From the NCBI GenBank assembly GCA_022508445.1, contig JAFLVG010000002.1, positions 1-64,000 on the forward strand: a DNA stretch of 64,000 nt, read 5' to 3'. A program made the position numbers and the translations under genes. The DNA is from Clostridiales bacterium (lineage in GTDB: Bacteria > Bacillota > Clostridia > Christensenellales > Pumilibacteraceae). Below are positions 62,418 through 64,000 of the stretch, one piece after another (the first letter of the stretch is position 1; the number at the start of each line of letters is the position of its first letter). The notes beneath the pieces are model-generated. The model ran no database searches. It saw only the letters and a program-made list of their open reading frames with translations, and was not told the DNA's origin.

Positions 62418-64000
62418 ACAGAAAAGAAGCATTTAAGCATAAAAAGCGAAAGTCGCACAAACTCGGCATCGTGCTTTGGGTTTTTATCTTTGCGTTTATG
62501 TTCGTGCTCACAATGTTCCTATTCGCTATCGGCGGCGCGGAAAGTATATCCGAAATCATTGGCAACCGTAATTATTGGTTGACCAACGGAGTGATAGACG
62601 GACTGCTGCTTGTCGGCTTCTTGATGGTGTATCGAATCGACGCGCAAAACATCGCGCTTAACGAGAACGATTTAGAGGACACCGAATGGCTGTCGGCAAA
62701 GCGGCTGAAAAAGCTGAAAGAGTTTACGGTAACGAATTGGAAAGGCGTAAGGGAAACGGACGACGGCATTGTAATCGGTGCGGAAAAGAAAGGCGGCAGC
62801 GTAGAGGTTATAACGACAAGTCAGCTTCACGCGCTAATCGTCGGCACGACGGGCAGCGGCAAAACAACGGGATTTGTTGACCAAAACATCTCGGTACTGT
62901 CGCGCAGTAAAGGCAAGCCGAGCCTTGTAATATCCGATCCGAAAAAGGAGCTTTACGAGAAACACGCAAAGCACCTTGAAAAAGACGGGTATAAAATCTC
63001 GGTACTCGACTTGCGAGAGCCGTATTCGTCAGAGCGGTGGAATCCTATGAATGTACTTATCCGTCGTATTCGGTTGGTGAAAGAACTCGAATACCACTTG
63101 GAACACAAGGACGGAAAGTATTACGGCGCAGGCGAGGTATTCCTTTCTTTGCGTGACGCGAGAACGAGGATGCAGGAACTCAAAGACGAAATCTACGAGA
63201 ACGCGCAGGACTTGGTTTATACGCTATGTCCCGTACAAAACAAAGACCAGCCGACATGGGAAGAAGGCGCAAGAAATCTTATCTTTGGTTTGGTACTCGC
63301 GTTTTGCGAGGACTGCATTAAAGGCAAGATGGAAGAAAAACAGCTTTTGCTTTTCAACATCTATCACAACATCACTAAATACTGCTCGGAAGATACGACG
63401 GCGCTGAGGGATTACCTTCTTAAAGGGCGCGACGAATTTTCAAAGGTACGCGGTCTTGTAAATACGGTACTCATCACGAGCGATAAAACGCTTACGAGCT
63501 ATCTTTCGGAAGTAAACAGCTATATGCACCAACTATCAGACGACGGTATTATGTCGCTTACAAGCGAGAACGATTTGGACATTATAAACCTCGACGAACA
63601 GCCGAGCGCGGTGTTCATTATCGTGCCGGACGAGAGGTTTACGCGGCATAGGTTTGTAACGCTGTTCATCACGCAGATGTATAAGGAGCTTGTCGAAAAG
63701 GCGAACTTGAACTTGCGCAGAGAGCAGACGAACACAGCTATATTAAAACGCAACACTTACTTCATTCTCGACGAGTTTGCGAACTTACCGAAGTTTGACA
63801 ATATCGAGGGTATGGTAACCGTAGCGCGGTCGCGTGGCATTCGTTTCTTGTTCGTACTTCAAGCGTACTCACAGCTTACGGCTAAGTACGGCAGAGATAT
63901 AGGCGACATCATTAAGACCAACTGCAACGTCAAGATATTTATAGGCTCGGACGATAGCGACACACGCAAAGAGTTTTCAGACTTGTGCGGACAAAAGAAA
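62414..64000 (+). CDS. VirD4/TraG-type coupling protein (partial, runs past window)
   Basis: At least 529 aa are present, with the frame open to the window end. Start is TTG at 62414, with GAGGAG at 62397-62402; it overlaps the relaxase stop. Two transmembrane spans lie near residues 18-45 and 60-80. The FtsK/VirD4-like ATPase has Walker A at 144-151 (GTTGSGKT), then VISDPKKELYEKH, Walker B near YFILDEFANLPK and the LQAYSQL motif. It docks the relaxase-DNA complex at the type IV secretion channel in the membrane. The secretion genes should follow beyond the window. Confidence 0.92.
   Translation, partial: MNRKEAFKHKKRKSHKLGIVLWVFIFAFMFVLTMFLFAIGGAESISEIIGNRNYWLTNGVIDGLLLVGFLMVYRIDAQNIALNENDLEDTEWLSAKRLKKLKEFTVTNWKGVRETDDGIVIGAEKKGGSVEVITTSQLHALIVGTTGSGKTTGFVDQNISVLSRSKGKPSLVISDPKKELYEKHAKHLEKDGYKISVLDLREPYSSERWNPMNVLIRRIRLVKELEYHLEHKDGKYYGAGEVFLSLRDARTRMQELKDEIYENAQDLVYTLCPVQNKDQPTWEEGARNLIFGLVLAFCEDCIKGKMEEKQLLLFNIYHNITKYCSEDTTALRDYLLKGRDEFSKVRGLVNTVLITSDKTLTSYLSEVNSYMHQLSDDGIMSLTSENDLDIINLDEQPSAVFIIVPDERFTRHRFVTLFITQMYKELVEKANLNLRREQTNTAILKRNTYFILDEFANLPKFDNIEGMVTVARSRGIRFLFVLQAYSQLTAKYGRDIGDIIKTNCNVKIFIGSDDSDTRKEFSDLCGQKK

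Noticed and set aside
1..64000. Insertion sequences, integrases, rRNA genes, retrons and group II introns
   Set aside because: I looked for transposase, tyrosine or serine recombinase and reverse transcriptase motifs and for rRNA and found none in the window.

Overview
The window looks like a chromosome segment of a Gram-positive, Clostridia-like bacterium (Bacillota), probably a gut or other host-associated commensal. The grounds are the dgt-dnaG-rpoD-trmK housekeeping run, the consensus sigma-A promoters, the lipoproteins and tail-anchored surface proteins with acidic Pro/Asp linkers, the InlB/BspA-type repeats and an integrative conjugative element (ICE) core of Firmicutes type. A Christensenellales-like lineage is possible, but that is a guess from style, not a measured result.

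Layout. (1) 1-3.3 kb: a four-gene operon of unknown function. It carries a DUF2589-like protein, a second protein sharing its P-I-P motif, and two orphans, and it is flanked by a 15-bp near-perfect direct repeat. (2) 3.4-11.0 kb: a small HTH protein, a decayed MATE transporter, then a LysR regulator divergent from a MATE-aldo/keto reductase-flavodoxin operon. An acetyltransferase (consensus promoter with ATG at the predicted +1), a tandem cyclophilin-like lipoprotein, a cupin and a second aldo/keto reductase follow. (3) 11.4-20.3 kb: a cell-surface set made of a lipoprotein, a 1319-aa subtilisin with BspA leucine-rich repeats, a lipoprotein with Cys-rich repeats and a thioredoxin-like domain, and a papain-like protease. 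Both proteases end in a membrane anchor. (4) 20.5-28.9 kb: carbonic anhydrase, a membrane protein, dgt, dnaG, rpoD, trmK, a zinc-ribbon coiled-coil protein, galU, an amidohydrolase-like protein without metal ligands, and a tRNA-Leu with anticodon AAG.

(5) 29.3-41.6 kb, just downstream of the tRNA: the most interesting region. One promoter with twin operator-like sites drives an XRE regulator, an SPFH-like protein, two coiled-coil proteins (one laid out like an ESCRT-III/CHMP subunit), a Vps4-like AAA ATPase with an MIT-like N-terminus, and a 2127-aa protein (zinc ribbon, TPR, TIR, one membrane span, then BspA, ten InlB-type repeats and GLUG repeats). A second MIT-like/Vps4-like ATPase and a zinc-ribbon trypsin-like protease complete it. 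I read this as a candidate membrane-surveillance or defence system that joins an ESCRT-like remodelling machine to a Toll-like receptor of inverted topology and a protease.

(6) 41.6-64 kb: an orphan on the minus strand, tandem XRE regulators, a LexA-like repressor with its own palindromic operator, a leader with two strong hairpins, and then the conjugation region. That region holds a sigma-region-4-like protein, a 4014-aa polyvalent protein (MutS-I-like, methylase, helicase and prim-pol domains), an ArdC-like antirestriction protein, a DUF6291-like protein, an RHH accessory protein, a MobL-type relaxase and a VirD4-type coupling protein cut by the window edge. Regions 5 and 6 together look like an ICE inserted at the 3' end of tRNA-Leu, with region 5 as cargo. 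The integrase and right end lie outside the window.

All domain calls come from reading motifs by eye. No database search was run.
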